A stretch of 64,000 nt of DNA from Oscillatoria princeps RMCB-10 (GTDB lineage Bacteria > Cyanobacteriota > Cyanobacteriia > Cyanobacteriales > Oscillatoriaceae): positions 1-64,000 of the forward strand of contig JAHHHT010000028.1 of the NCBI GenBank assembly GCA_019359235.1. The letters are read 5' to 3'. Positions 37,000 through 46,814 of this stretch are shown here, one piece after another. The stretch's first letter is position 1, and every line of letters begins with the position of its first letter. A program made the position numbers and the translations under genes. Below the pieces are notes generated by a model, which had not been told where the DNA came from, did not search any database, and saw only the letters and a list, made by a program, of their open reading frames with translations.

Positions 37000-37233
37000 C
37001 TAACCGCTAACCTCTTCCAACTTAGGGCGCTTAAAAACCAAAAAACCGTACCCGTAAGTTGGGGTATAATTCATGCCAACCAGCTCCCAGCCCTCCTCTC
37101 CTGCTTGATTCGCGTACTCGTGCAGGGAGATCCCCCCATCTTGAGCCGGCAGCTCTTTTCCATTAGCCAATTTTGGCCGGAGATCACCGGCAAAGTAGTC
37201 AAGCCGAACGAAAAGGTACTCCCACTTTTGCAT
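37000..37233 (-). CDS. DUF4177-like small protein
   Basis: 77 residues from ATG 37233, preceded by CAGGAG at -10. MQKWEYLFVRLDYFAGDLRP and EYANQAGEEGWELVGMNY match the small K-W-E-Y / G-W-E-L-V fold of DUF4177. No enzyme motif. Convergent with the membrane-protein gene; function unknown. Confidence 0.75.
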   Translation of the reverse strand: MQKWEYLFVRLDYFAGDLRPKLANGKELPAQDGGISLHEYANQAGEEGWELVGMNYTPTYGYGFLVFKRPKLEEVSG

Positions 37234-37350
37234 GGCGACACTCCTGATCAAAAGCCCTTCCAACCGGCAGATCCCCACAGGGGTGCTACCCGCCCCAACC
37301 GCACACTCCTTGGAAATAGAGTGCGTCTCGCAGAACGCACCCCACCCTAC

Positions 37351-38538
37351 CTACTGTTCCTGAATTCGAGCCAGAGTAGCGCCCCGGTAATAGTGCGCCA
37401 AAATTGCATTGTACGGGTATCCCCGCTTTGCCAGATTGTAAGCGCCCCACTGACTCATGCCGACGCGGTGGCCAAAACCGTACCCTTGAAACACAAAAGC
37501 TGCCGGTGGGGATTTGGAATTGCCCTTATCCGCACCCCCACCCTGGGGGCTAACCCTAAACCGAGAGCTCCTCAGTCCCAGAGTTTCCATCAAAGAATCC
37601 CCACTCAGGGATCTCGTGCCGGCATCCCCCACCACTTTTATAGTAACGATCCCGCCTGCAGGCGTAGTGCGCTCCGGCGTCACTGACACAATATTGCCAA
37701 CACCGGCAATCCGCTGACTGAGTTCAGCCCTGGAAAAACTTTTTGTCCACTGAAATCCCGGCGTTCCCTGGTCGTAATCTGGCACACCCCGCAAATACGG
37801 CAGAGATTCCTCCCAGACATCCTCCACATTTTCCGTGTGTCCCCCTGACGCCGCGTGGTAGGCGGCGAGAATCACCAAGCCGCCGTAAGTCAGAACTTGG
37901 CCCGCTGTAGCGTCCACCGCCGCATAAGTGCCGGAGGATTCCGTTTCCACCCCCCTGTACACCTGCCATCCCTGCGTGTCCCCCACATCATACACCCGCT
38001 TGGCGCTGCTTTGGCGCTCGTAAAGCGCGTAAGAGCGAGCCGCCACAGCTTGGGCCTTGAGGGCGTCTTCGGGCCAGTTGCCCCCCATTTCCGCACCGAT
38101 GACGCTGTAGAGATACTGTTCCAAATCCACATAATTGACAGCCGTCAAACCGCTGCCGGTGGGAACCAGAAAAACCCGCCCGCGATACCAGCGGTTGCCA
38201 ATAAAAACATAGCCATCGCCCTGCGGCTCAATCCAAATTTGGCCCGCCTGCCAGCGATTGAGGGCCACAAAACGGCCCTTGCGCTCCGCAAAAAAGCTAT
38301 TCCGACCGGCCAGCTGGCCCAGTACCTGACCGGCACCATTGCGAACCACAGCCGCAGTCGAACTGCCGACCTTCACCGAACCTGCTCCCTCCTCAATCGC
38401 CACCCGCAATTCCAGCGCCAGAGCCGGTGCCGCAATCGCCAGCCACAGCAGTGCCGAGAGCCACCAGTGACGTTTTCCCCAGAGCACCGACCGCACGAGC
38501 TGCAATAGCACAAAATTGGAGAAAAGTCTAGCCATCAT
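37351..38538 (-). CDS. SpoIID/LytB-domain exported protein
   Basis: 395 residues. A signal anchor sits at 24-43 (WWLSALLWLAIAAPALAL). The SpoIID domain is clear: VNYVDLEQYLYSVIGAEMGG, NWPEDALKAQAVAARSYALY, then AYHAASGGHTENVEDVW and the C-terminal FVFQGYGFGHRVGMSQWGAY. SpoIID is a lytic transglycosylase that cuts denuded glycan, and LytB enhances amidases; in cyanobacteria the role is probably wall turnover or septum splitting. The acidic residue in GAEMG is retained. Starts at an ATG pair (38538 or 38535). Confidence 0.85.
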   Translation of the reverse strand: MMARLFSNFVLLQLVRSVLWGKRHWWLSALLWLAIAAPALALELRVAIEEGAGSVKVGSSTAAVVRNGAGQVLGQLAGRNSFFAERKGRFVALNRWQAGQIWIEPQGDGYVFIGNRWYRGRVFLVPTGSGLTAVNYVDLEQYLYSVIGAEMGGNWPEDALKAQAVAARSYALYERQSSAKRVYDVGDTQGWQVYRGVETESSGTYAAVDATAGQVLTYGGLVILAAYHAASGGHTENVEDVWEESLPYLRGVPDYDQGTPGFQWTKSFSRAELSQRIAGVGNIVSVTPERTTPAGGIVTIKVVGDAGTRSLSGDSLMETLGLRSSRFRVSPQGGGADKGNSKSPPAAFVFQGYGFGHRVGMSQWGAYNLAKRGYPYNAILAHYYRGATLARIQEQ

Positions 38539-38934
38539 TCCTGAAAAATCCTCACATCAAAAAGGTTGAAGCGGACACACACTCACGAGCTTGAAATTGG
38601 GCAGAATTGGAATAGGCAGCCACCGGCCAACCTTGGACAATAGTAAGCCAACTGGCTCGAACTTGGGTAGTATATCGGAGGAGCTCTGGAGCAAGGGAGC
38701 ACAGGAGAGAGGGAGCAAAGTAGGGGCAGCCCTTGTGGCGGCTCTCGCCGGTAGGGGGAAGCCTCTAGGGATATAGCTGTGCCCCTGTCAAACTGAAAAC
38801 CGCTATATAAATAGAGTTAAGGTTGAGAAACCAGGTTTCTGGGGCAACAAAAACCCACCACCCAACACCTGTCCCCTACCCCCTAACACCCAAGCACAAA
38901 CCAAGAGTCAGGCATCACCGCAGGGATAACTACC
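38539..38934. other. Spacer with fragments of family A and AGAAACC repeats
   Basis: TGAAAACCGCTATATAA at about 38797 is the right end of a family A element, and GAGAAACCAGGTTTCT at about 38830 is its core palindrome. No gene is seen. Confidence 0.5.
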
Positions 38935-40065
38935 ATGTTTCAGACTGCTGCGCACGACCGAAACGCCACCCCAACGGACACAGCTCTCGACGTTGAACTG
39001 CGCAAAGTGTTCAAAGTGTTTAACGGCGAAACCGCTGTGCGAGGGGTTGACCTCGACATCCGGCGGGGCGAATTCTTCAGCATTCTCGGCCCTTCCGGCT
39101 GCGGGAAAACCACCACACTGCGCTTAATCGCCGGGTTTGAGACACCCTCAGCCGGAGAGCTGCTGATTAGGGGGCAGTCCATGACCCACATTCCCCCCTA
39201 CCGCAGGCCGGTGAACACCGTATTTCAAAGCTACGCCCTGTTTGGCCACCTGAATGTCTGGGAAAACATCGCCTTCGGACTGCGGATCAAGCGCCAGGGC
39301 AAAGCAGAAATCGAAGACCGGGTCAGAGAAGCCCTCAAACTCGTCAAAATGGAAGCCTACTCCCACCGGTTTCCGGCGCAGCTGTCGGGAGGACAGCAGC
39401 AGCGGGTAGCCCTAGCGCGAGCCCTGGTCAACCGGCCCGCAGTGCTGTTGCTCGACGAACCCCTCGGTGCCTTAGACTTAAAACTGCGCAAAGAAATGCA
39501 GGTCGAGCTGTCCAACCTGCACCAAGACCTGGGCTTGACCTTTGTCACCGTCACCCACGACCAGGAAGAGGCGCTGTCCATGTCAGACCGGATTGCGGTG
39601 ATGAACCACGGGCGCATCGAGCAAATTGGCACCCCCAAAGACATTTACGAGCGACCCAGAAGCCCATTCGTCGCCGATTTTATCGGGGACACCAACCTCT
39701 TCAAAGGCCGGCTGGAAACCTCTGACGGCTCAACCCTGCAGATATTTACCGACAAAAAGCTCAAAATTCTCGTCCAGCCCCAGGAAAGCTGGAACCACTC
39801 CGGAAGCGGGGAGCAGATTGTGGTCAGCGTCCGCCCCGAGAAAATCCAGCTCAGCCTCTACCCGCCTTCCGTGCCGGCGAACTGCTTTGAAGGACGCCTG
39901 AAGCACGTCATGTACCTGGGCACCCACGTTCATTATGTGGTGGAGTTGCTCTCCGGGGACAGCCTAACCGTCATGCAGCCCAACACCGTGGGGAGTTTGC
40001 CAGACACCGACACTCCCATTTACGCCTCTTGGGCACCGGCAGACTGCATCGCCCTGACAGCATAA
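38935..40065 (+). CDS. potA: Spermidine/putrescine ABC transporter ATPase
   Basis: 376 residues. Walker A GPSGCGKTT at 52-60, Q-loop FQSYALF, signature LSGGQQQR at 150-157, Walker B LLLDEP at 171-176, H-loop VTHDQEEA, then a TOBE domain (VSVRPEKIQL) typical of PotA. It powers polyamine import with the permeases PotB/PotC encoded 2-5 kb downstream. First gene of the locus. Confidence 0.9.
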   Translation: MFQTAAHDRNATPTDTALDVELRKVFKVFNGETAVRGVDLDIRRGEFFSILGPSGCGKTTTLRLIAGFETPSAGELLIRGQSMTHIPPYRRPVNTVFQSYALFGHLNVWENIAFGLRIKRQGKAEIEDRVREALKLVKMEAYSHRFPAQLSGGQQQRVALARALVNRPAVLLLDEPLGALDLKLRKEMQVELSNLHQDLGLTFVTVTHDQEEALSMSDRIAVMNHGRIEQIGTPKDIYERPRSPFVADFIGDTNLFKGRLETSDGSTLQIFTDKKLKILVQPQESWNHSGSGEQIVVSVRPEKIQLSLYPPSVPANCFEGRLKHVMYLGTHVHYVVELLSGDSLTVMQPNTVGSLPDTDTPIYASWAPADCIALTA

Positions 40066-40421
40066 CACGGGGAAAGGGGGCCGGGATTTGGGGATTTGGG
40101 GATTGCTCCCGGGCTGTGGCGCGCATCGGGAACAGTTTGTACAGTCAAAGGATTCTCCGCCTCTCCCCAGTGCCGCGACATGTCGCGTCCCCACAGCGCG
40201 CAGCCATTTTGCCAGTCTCCCCTGTGCCGGGGGAATTCTGTAAACTGAACGTGGGGGTCAGTATGGCTGCCGGTGCTGCCCAGTTGGGAATCCGAGCCCG
40301 TCCCGGGCCATCCTTATTGCGGTCGGGGCGGGGCGAACCCGACATATCTGTGGGAAGCAAAAGGCGCGAGCGAACCCGCCCCTACTGCCGGAAACGATAT
40401 GATTATCTGGAAGCAGTTTTG
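40066..40421. other. Spacer after potA
   Basis: Contains GCGACATGTCGC at about 40175, a perfect palindrome. The frame of the next gene is open here but shows no motif. Confidence 0.4.
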
Positions 40422-40829
40422 ATGAAAATGCAGGGATTAAATGAATTTTTAGAAGAGTTGGAGTCGCACTGTAACTCAAAGGCAATCGCCACCTTTGTCG
40501 GCAGTGACGGCGATGGGTTTGCGATCGACCTGGAACGCCAAGGCGATCGGGTGCGCTACGGTTATGAGCCGGGGGTGAGGGAATTGTTCCTCACCAAACT
40601 CGGCAGCCGGTGCAAGCCGGCAGGCTCTCTGGTACTGCGGTCGTTCACCTCAGAAACCGACCCCCTAACAAAATTGCCCGTCAAAGAGCTGCGGGGCTAC
40701 GTTCTCCAGCGCGAAGGCAATCGCTTAAAATTTGAAAAACTCTCTCCAGAGATGATGTTTGCCTGCCAAAATACCGACGCTCAAACCGGCGAACCCCTGC
40801 CCCTAGAACAATCAGTAAAATACTGCTGA
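40422..40829 (+). CDS. Unknown protein between potA and potD
   Basis: 135 residues from ATG 40422 (MKMQGLNEFLEELESHCNSK). The frame is open to 40029, but that part reads as low-quality sequence. Beta-rich, charged and soluble (AIATFVGSDGDGFAIDLERQ; ELRGYVLQREGNRLKFEKLS), no membrane segment. Its position within the polyamine locus could mean co-transcription, but no functional link is visible. Not recognised. Confidence 0.6.
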   Translation: MKMQGLNEFLEELESHCNSKAIATFVGSDGDGFAIDLERQGDRVRYGYEPGVRELFLTKLGSRCKPAGSLVLRSFTSETDPLTKLPVKELRGYVLQREGNRLKFEKLSPEMMFACQNTDAQTGEPLPLEQSVKYC

Positions 40830-40976
40830 TAGCAGAGAGATCCCCCCACCCTATCCATCCCCGATATTCTCCTCCCTCTGCGTCCTCAGCGCCTCTGCGG
40901 TTCATTTAATAACAGCCTCTCCCACACCACCAACCTAAAATCCCCCGCTCCCCAATCCCTAACGCTCAAAAAAACA

Positions 40977-42095
40977 GTGCATTTAACAGATTCAAACAAA
41001 TCTCGGCTCACACCTACGCGGCGTCAGTTCTTGCAGGCGTCAGCCGCCGCGATTTCAGGGATGGCGCTCTCCAGCTGCGGCTGGAGGCTGGGAAGCGTGC
41101 AATCCTCTCCTGGCCCCCTCCCGCCCAATAAAATGTACATCTACACTTGGGCGAACTATACCGATGACGAGTTGCTCAAAAGCTTCTCCGAGCAAACCGG
41201 CATTGAGGTAATTGCCGACGTGTTTGGCTCGAATGAAGAAATGCTGGCCAAGATTCAAGCCGGCGGTAGCAGCGCCTACAGCATCATCTACCCTTCGGAG
41301 TACATGGTGCGAAAGATGATTGAGCTGGACATGCTCGCTGAACTCGACCGCTCCCGCCTCCCCGTCATCAACCAGCTGTTCGAGCAATTCCAAAATCCTG
41401 ACTACGATCCGGGGAACCGCCACAGCGTGCCGGTGAGCTGGGGAACCACCGGCTTGATTTACAACACCGAAAAGTTGAAACAGCCTCCCGAAGATTGGAG
41501 CTACCTGTGGGAGTACCAGAAGGTTCTGTCGCGGCGGATGACGCTGCTCGAAGATGTCCGGGAAGTCATGGGCGCGGTGTTGCGGATGTTGGGATACTCG
41601 TACAATTCCACAGATCCCAAACAAATCGAACAGGCGTATGAGAAGTTAAAAGCGCTCAAGCCGGCAATCGCCTCCTTTACCACCGACGCATGGCGTCCGC
41701 AAATTTTGACCGGCGACCTGCTGGTGGCGATGTGTTACTCTTCAGATGCCACTGAAGTTATTGAAGAAGACGACAAGTTGCAGTATGTGCTGCCCAAAAG
41801 CGGGTCTTCCCTGTGGATAGACACGCTGGTTATCCCCAAATTTGCCCCCAACCCACAGGGAGCCTATGCCTGGATAAACTTTGTGTTGCAGCCGTCCGTA
41901 TCAGCCAAACTCTGCGAGCGATTGAGCTTCGCCACGCCCAGTCGAGCCGCTTTCGAGATATTGCCCGAAGAAATCCGCACCAATACTAGCTTGTTTCCGC
42001 CAGAGTCAGCCCTGAAAAATTGCGAAAGCGTTGCGCCGGTGGGGAACGCCACCGAACTTTACGAGCGTTTGTGGACGCAATTGAGCAGCACATAA
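40977..42095 (+). CDS. potD: PotD-like polyamine-binding lipoprotein, copy 1
   Basis: 372 residues from GTG 40977. Twin-arginine-type signal TRRQFLQASAAAISGMA followed by the lipobox-like LSSC, so a Tat-exported lipoprotein anchored by Cys. The mature part is a PotD/PotF-type binding protein (MYIYTWANYTDDELLKSFSE; YPSEYMVRKM; SVPVSWGTTGLIYNTEKL; AYAWINFVLQPSVSAKL). It captures polyamine in the periplasm and delivers it to PotBC. A very similar paralogue follows potB. Confidence 0.9.
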   Translation: MHLTDSNKSRLTPTRRQFLQASAAAISGMALSSCGWRLGSVQSSPGPLPPNKMYIYTWANYTDDELLKSFSEQTGIEVIADVFGSNEEMLAKIQAGGSSAYSIIYPSEYMVRKMIELDMLAELDRSRLPVINQLFEQFQNPDYDPGNRHSVPVSWGTTGLIYNTEKLKQPPEDWSYLWEYQKVLSRRMTLLEDVREVMGAVLRMLGYSYNSTDPKQIEQAYEKLKALKPAIASFTTDAWRPQILTGDLLVAMCYSSDATEVIEEDDKLQYVLPKSGSSLWIDTLVIPKFAPNPQGAYAWINFVLQPSVSAKLCERLSFATPSRAAFEILPEEIRTNTSLFPPESALKNCESVAPVGNATELYERLWTQLSST

Positions 42096-42155
42096 ACTCT
42101 CATTTGTCAAGCAAATTTCCAGAATTAAATTAACAACTGATTTCAGGTTGAACCC

Positions 42156-43064
42156 GTGTCTGTATCCACCAAAACCTCCCATTCCCCAAGCCCACAGTCT
42201 CAGCCCGACATCCGCCGGCTGGGGTCAAAATTGTTCGGGCCCCTGGTATTGCTTGGCCCAGCCGGCCTGTGGTTGCTGCTGTTGCTGGTGGTGCCAACCC
42301 TAATCATTTTTGAGCTGAGTTTGGTGCCGAATATCAAACCGGGGGAATTGGTGAATCCCTCCGGAATCGACAACTACCTGCGGGTGTTCGAGCCGATCAA
42401 ACTGCAGGTGATGGGACGTTCCCTGTTCTTTTCCACCGGCACCACTGCAATTTGTTTGCTCTTAGGCTTCCCAGTCGCGTACTGGATTGCCCTCAACTCC
42501 CCCAAGCGGTGGCGGAATTTGCTGTTGCTGGGGTTCGTCCTGCCTTTGTGGACATCCTCCCTGCTGCGCTCCTACGCTTGGATTACGATTTTGCGCCCCA
42601 CCGGCGTCCTCAACACAGTCCTCACCACCCTAGGACTTCCGGCGCTGGATTTGCTCAACCGCAGCAGTGCCGTGCTGATTGGCATGAGCTACAGCTACCT
42701 CCCCTACATGGTTTTAATTCTGTACGCCTCCCTGGAAAAGCTGGACAAGCGCTTGCTGGAGGCGTCAGCCGACCTGGGAGCCAATCCGGTAGAAACCTTC
42801 TGGAAAGTCACCGTCCCCCAAACCATGCCGGGAATTGCCGCCGGTTCCCTGCTGGTGTTCATCAACGTCATGGGAGATTTTGTCGATCCGGAATTGCTCG
42901 GTGGCGCGTCCAGCATGACTGCCGCCCGTTTGATTTACAATCAGTTTCTGGGAGCCACTCAAAACTGGGGCTTTGGCTCAGCGCTGAGCATGGTTTTGAT
43001 TTTGTTCGTCAGTATCGCCATCGCCCTGTTAATTCGGTTTGGCGAGGCAACCCCCAAGCGCTAA
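42156..43064 (+). CDS. potB: Polyamine ABC transporter permease
   Basis: 302 residues with six transmembrane helices and the EAA loop LDKRLLEASADLGANPVETF that contacts PotA. Starts GTG 42156. It lies 60 bases after potD copy 1. Confidence 0.9.
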   Translation: MSVSTKTSHSPSPQSQPDIRRLGSKLFGPLVLLGPAGLWLLLLLVVPTLIIFELSLVPNIKPGELVNPSGIDNYLRVFEPIKLQVMGRSLFFSTGTTAICLLLGFPVAYWIALNSPKRWRNLLLLGFVLPLWTSSLLRSYAWITILRPTGVLNTVLTTLGLPALDLLNRSSAVLIGMSYSYLPYMVLILYASLEKLDKRLLEASADLGANPVETFWKVTVPQTMPGIAAGSLLVFINVMGDFVDPELLGGASSMTAARLIYNQFLGATQNWGFGSALSMVLILFVSIAIALLIRFGEATPKR

Positions 43065-43231
43065 AACATCTAAGTTTCATTGGCCATACCAGCTAGCTGG
43101 TTTGGAGCAGCAGAGACGTGACATTTCGCGTCTATCTGGGCGTAAATTCAGCTGAATGGCATTGTGCAAATTAAAAGCAGCTTAATCAGCCGGCGGGCCA
43201 TCCGGGACAGGCTCGCGGAAAGACAAAACCC

Positions 43232-44359
43232 ATGAGAGCGAATCGGATCGGAACATCCCACAGCCGGCGGACCCGGCGCAGATTCTTGCAAACCTCAGCG
43301 GTGGCATTCTTAGCTGCGACGCTCTCGAATTGCGGCTGGAGGCTGGGTGAAGTAGGCGAGAAAAAGTGCCAGCCGCCGGCAGCTAAAAGCAACAAACTTT
43401 ACCTTTACACTTGGACGAGCTACAGCGATGACGACTTGCTCAATAACTTCAAGAAAGCCACCGGCATCGAAGCAAGCCCCAATATTTACGATTCTAACGA
43501 AGAGATGCTGGCGAAGATGCAAGCCGGCGGAGGAGCTGACTACAGCGTCATCTACCCGTCCGACTATATGGTCATCCAGATGGCAGAATCAAAACTGCTC
43601 AGACCACTGGACGGCTCTCAACTGACCGGCTTGTCAAACCTGCTGCCAAAATTCCAGAATCCCGTCTACGATCCGGGGAACCGCTACAGCGTCCCCTTCA
43701 GCTGGGGGACAACCGGCTTTATTTACAACCCCGCCAAACTGCAGCCCGAACCAGAAGACTGGGACTATCTCTGGAAATACCAAAAGCAGCTGCACCGGCG
43801 GATGACACTGCTCAATGACATGCGGGAGGTGATGGGCGCGGCGCTGCGGATGCTGGGCTATTCCTACAACTCGACCAATCCCCAGCAAATAAACGCAGCT
43901 TACGAGCAATTAAAGACGCTCAAACCGTCCGTCGCCTCTTTCACCTCCGACTCTTGGCGGAGTCAAATTTTGACCGGAGACTTAGTGCTGGCGATGTGTT
44001 ACTCCTCCGATGCCAACGAAGTCATCAAACAAAACCCCAAATTCAAATATATCGTGCCCCGCAGTGGCAGCTCCCTGTGGACTGACACCCTCGCCATCCC
44101 GCAGTGCGCTCCCAATCCCGCTGCTGCTTATGCCTGGATTGATTACATGATGCAGCCGGAAGTAGCCGCCTCAATCTGCGAGCGCCTCAGCTTCCCAACC
44201 GCCAATCGCGCCGCCTACAACATGCTGCCTGATGGCGTGCGCAACAATGCCATAATGTTTCCGCCAGACTCGATAATTGCCAAGTGCGAAAGCATCGCGC
44301 CGGTGTGGGAATTTACCGCAATTTACGACCGCTACTGGACGGAATTGACCAGCACCTAG
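43232..44359 (+). CDS. potD: PotD-like polyamine-binding lipoprotein, copy 2
   Basis: 375 residues. Tat-type signal with TRRRFLQTSAVAFLAATL then SNC lipobox-like Cys, followed by GWRLG as in copy 1. The two proteins are similar over their whole length (for example EDWxYLWxYQKxLxRRMTLL and VMGAxLRMLGYSYNSTxP are shared), a duplication that now flanks potB. The ligand pocket residues differ in places (YDSNEEML vs FGSNEEML), so specificities may differ. Confidence 0.9.
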   Translation: MRANRIGTSHSRRTRRRFLQTSAVAFLAATLSNCGWRLGEVGEKKCQPPAAKSNKLYLYTWTSYSDDDLLNNFKKATGIEASPNIYDSNEEMLAKMQAGGGADYSVIYPSDYMVIQMAESKLLRPLDGSQLTGLSNLLPKFQNPVYDPGNRYSVPFSWGTTGFIYNPAKLQPEPEDWDYLWKYQKQLHRRMTLLNDMREVMGAALRMLGYSYNSTNPQQINAAYEQLKTLKPSVASFTSDSWRSQILTGDLVLAMCYSSDANEVIKQNPKFKYIVPRSGSSLWTDTLAIPQCAPNPAAAYAWIDYMMQPEVAASICERLSFPTANRAAYNMLPDGVRNNAIMFPPDSIIAKCESIAPVWEFTAIYDRYWTELTST

Positions 44360-44402
44360 GTCATCTTTTTTCCCCGATGTAACAACTAGAACCTGAAATG
44401 GC

Positions 44403-45248
44403 ATGACAAACACGGTGAGCGAGCGACAGGAGGACATTCCAATCAATATGCTGCAATCCAAAGATAAACCCCGCCTGTCCTGGCAGGTGATATTTGTCGG
44501 GGTGATGTACTTTTTCATGTACCTGCCGATTTTTGTGCTGGCAGTTTACAGCGTCAACCAGTCTCCCTACAGCGCCGGTTGGGAGGGGTTTACCGTAAAT
44601 TGGTATCTAAAACTCTTCAGCGACAAGCGCATTTTAACCGCGCTGCAAAACAGCTTGACCGTAGCTTTGAGTGCGGTTGCCATCTCAGCCGTTCTCGGCA
44701 CCTTGATGGCTGTGGGCTTGGCGAAGTTTCGGTTTCCCGGCAAAAGCTTGTATATGGGCATGTCCTACCTGCCGCTGATTATTCCAGATATTGCCATCGC
44801 CGTGGCGACGCTGGTTTTTCTAGCCGCAGTGCAAATTCGCTTGAGCCTGTGGACGATTGTAGCGGCGCACATCGTCTTCTGCCTCGCCTATATCGGGCTG
44901 GTGGTTTCGACGCGACTGGCGGATTTAAACCCGCATTTAGAGGAAGCCGCCCTCGATTTGGGGGCGACGCCGGTGCAGGCTTTTATGCAAGTTTTGCTGC
45001 CCCAGCTGATGCCCGGGATTATCTCCGGCTGTCTTTTGGCTTTTGTGCTGAGCATGGATGACTTTTTGATTGCCAGCTTCACTGCCGGCACCGGCGCGAC
45101 AACCCTGCCAATGGAAATTTTCAGCCGCATCCGCACGGGGGTAAAGCCGGATATCAACGCCCTGAGTGTGATTCTGATTCTGGTGTCAGGAAGTTTGGCT
45201 TTCGTGGCGGAGTACCTGCGCTATCAGGGGGAGAAGAACAGGGGTTAA
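44403..45248 (+). CDS. potC: Polyamine ABC transporter permease
   Basis: 281 residues, six transmembrane helices, EAA loop LEEAALDLGATPVQAFMQVL and DDFLIASFTAGTGATTLPM typical of PotC. A GACAGGAGGACA purine stretch near 44427 could support the internal ATG 44448, but the frame starts at ATG 44403. Last gene of the pot locus, followed by a palindrome at 45301. Confidence 0.9.
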   Translation: MTNTVSERQEDIPINMLQSKDKPRLSWQVIFVGVMYFFMYLPIFVLAVYSVNQSPYSAGWEGFTVNWYLKLFSDKRILTALQNSLTVALSAVAISAVLGTLMAVGLAKFRFPGKSLYMGMSYLPLIIPDIAIAVATLVFLAAVQIRLSLWTIVAAHIVFCLAYIGLVVSTRLADLNPHLEEAALDLGATPVQAFMQVLLPQLMPGIISGCLLAFVLSMDDFLIASFTAGTGATTLPMEIFSRIRTGVKPDINALSVILILVSGSLAFVAEYLRYQGEKNRG

Positions 45249-45300
45249 ACAGAAACAGCCGCCCCCGTGAAGCAACGCCAATGCGCAACTGCTGGGAGCC

Positions 45301-45361
45301 CAGAAACCCGGAAGAGGGCGGTCTCCGTGGGTGGCCCGCCCCTACGCTCACCGGGTTTCTG
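45301..45361 (+). terminator. Hairpin after the pot locus, built from the AGAAACCCGG repeat
   Basis: CAGAAACCCGG (45301-45311) and CCGGGTTTCTG (45351-45361) pair, with an inner GGGCGG/CCGCCC. AAATTTG follows. The dispersed repeat seems to have been recruited as a 3' end structure. Confidence 0.5.
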
Positions 45362-45468
45362 AAATTTGCGCGAATGATTTAGACTCGCTATATATCCGTA
45401 GGGCAGGCGCTCCCTGCGACCTCAATGGCTTATCTCCCAGTCAATTAGGCTAGTGCTACAGGTGATAG

Positions 45469-46434
45469 CTACACCAATTTCAGGTTGGGGTACTCGGCGA
45501 TCATGTCGTCAGAGGTGAGGGTGTCACCGGCAGCTTGGGGAGTCCAGAGCACCTCGACCGCCAGCAGCTGTTCGCCGGAGATGCCGCCGATCTGGCGCAG
45601 GGCTTGACGCAAGTCGTCGGTGCTGTTAATAGCGGGGAGTTTGAGTTCGCCAAGGGTGCCGGCGATAATTGTCACAACAATATACTCCCCGGGCGCTTGA
45701 CTCAACTCAATCTTGCCCGCCTCGAAGCCTTCGCTTTCCCCCACCGGCAGGTAGGCTTTGCCCTCAGCTTGTCGCAGCTGGCTGTTAACATTGGAGAGAG
45801 TTTCCTCGCTAAACTTGCTGCGTTCGGCGAGGGAGAGCTGGTTGAATTTGGCTTCGGCGGACTGCAAGCGCAACTGGTTGGATTCGCCACCGGCATAGAC
45901 CCAGTATTGCGGGTGGCGCAACAGGGCTAGCGCTGCTTCTTGCAGGACGTGAGCCCGACCGGCAGCGGTGCCGGTGTCCGCTGTTTCGGCGAGTTCGTCG
46001 AGTTCAGCTTGCAACTCTCGCGCTTGAGCCAGCAGCCCCACTTGCAGTTTGGCGACGGAAACCGTGGGGTTGCTGTATCCGAGTTCATCTGTTGCTTCAC
46101 CGGCACCCCGGAAAGCTTGGGCGAGGAAGCCGGCGACAGCGAGGAAAATCAGGATTGAGAATAAACCCCCGCCCCCCCAAAAGAAGGGAATCAGGAAAGG
46201 AAAGCCAATTCCCCCGCCCGGGTAGTAGCCGCCGCCATATCCGCCTCCCGGGGCGTAGGTGCGGGGAGAGGAGTAGGTGCGGCTGGGCGCATGGAAGGAA
46301 CCGCCGCCAATCCGCCCGCCGGTGCGTGCGGCATAAGCTGTGCCGGCGTCACCGAAAACTAGGGCGACAGCCAGTCCGACCGCCAGCAGAAATTTTAACA
46401 GCGGTTTGATTGACAAAGGTAATTTTTTATGCAT
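45469..46434 (-). CDS. DUF1517 membrane protein
   Basis: 321 residues. A signal peptide (LLKFLLAVGLAVALVFGDAG, cut near AYA-A) is followed by a Gly/Tyr/Ser-rich segment (GGRIGGGSFHAPSRTYSSPR), a transmembrane helix at about 90-110 and a soluble domain with EYIVVTIIAGTLGELKLPAI, typical of DUF1517 shared by cyanobacteria and plastids. Function unknown. Upstream of the start is GATAAG-type purine sequence only. Confidence 0.85.
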   Translation of the reverse strand: MHKKLPLSIKPLLKFLLAVGLAVALVFGDAGTAYAARTGGRIGGGSFHAPSRTYSSPRTYAPGGGYGGGYYPGGGIGFPFLIPFFWGGGGLFSILIFLAVAGFLAQAFRGAGEATDELGYSNPTVSVAKLQVGLLAQARELQAELDELAETADTGTAAGRAHVLQEAALALLRHPQYWVYAGGESNQLRLQSAEAKFNQLSLAERSKFSEETLSNVNSQLRQAEGKAYLPVGESEGFEAGKIELSQAPGEYIVVTIIAGTLGELKLPAINSTDDLRQALRQIGGISGEQLLAVEVLWTPQAAGDTLTSDDMIAEYPNLKLV

Positions 46435-46814
46435 GGGTTGAGTGCCTCACTTATCTCATCAAAGCAAGACCTGCTTTGGGTGTTCCCCTGCTGACTGGAA
46501 AGCCGGTTCCGCCATGCCGGCAGCCCACTGCTGAGGGTTGGGCCAGGTTTCTGGTAGGCCACACATCTAATCTATCGCTTTCCCTAAATTCTGGGCAGCC
46601 ATCTGGGGGCGGATACTGCGGGGAGATATCCGCACTTTCCAGAAGTGAGGCGGCGGTGTGCCGGTGTGCTTGTCACCTGGCGCGGAAAGCCAGAGGGCGT
46701 GGGGCGCGGGTTTATTCATCCCCCGAGGTGTGTTAGGACTATCTGGGGCGAACCCGCCCCCGCAAGACGGAGGTGCCACAAAAGAGGTAGTTTATTGAGA
46801 GGGAGGAAGTTGAC
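46435..46814. other. Spacer
   Basis: No gene or repeat recognised; the short frames lack motifs. GAGAGGGAGGAAG just before 46815 is the Shine-Dalgarno of the next gene. Confidence 0.4.
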
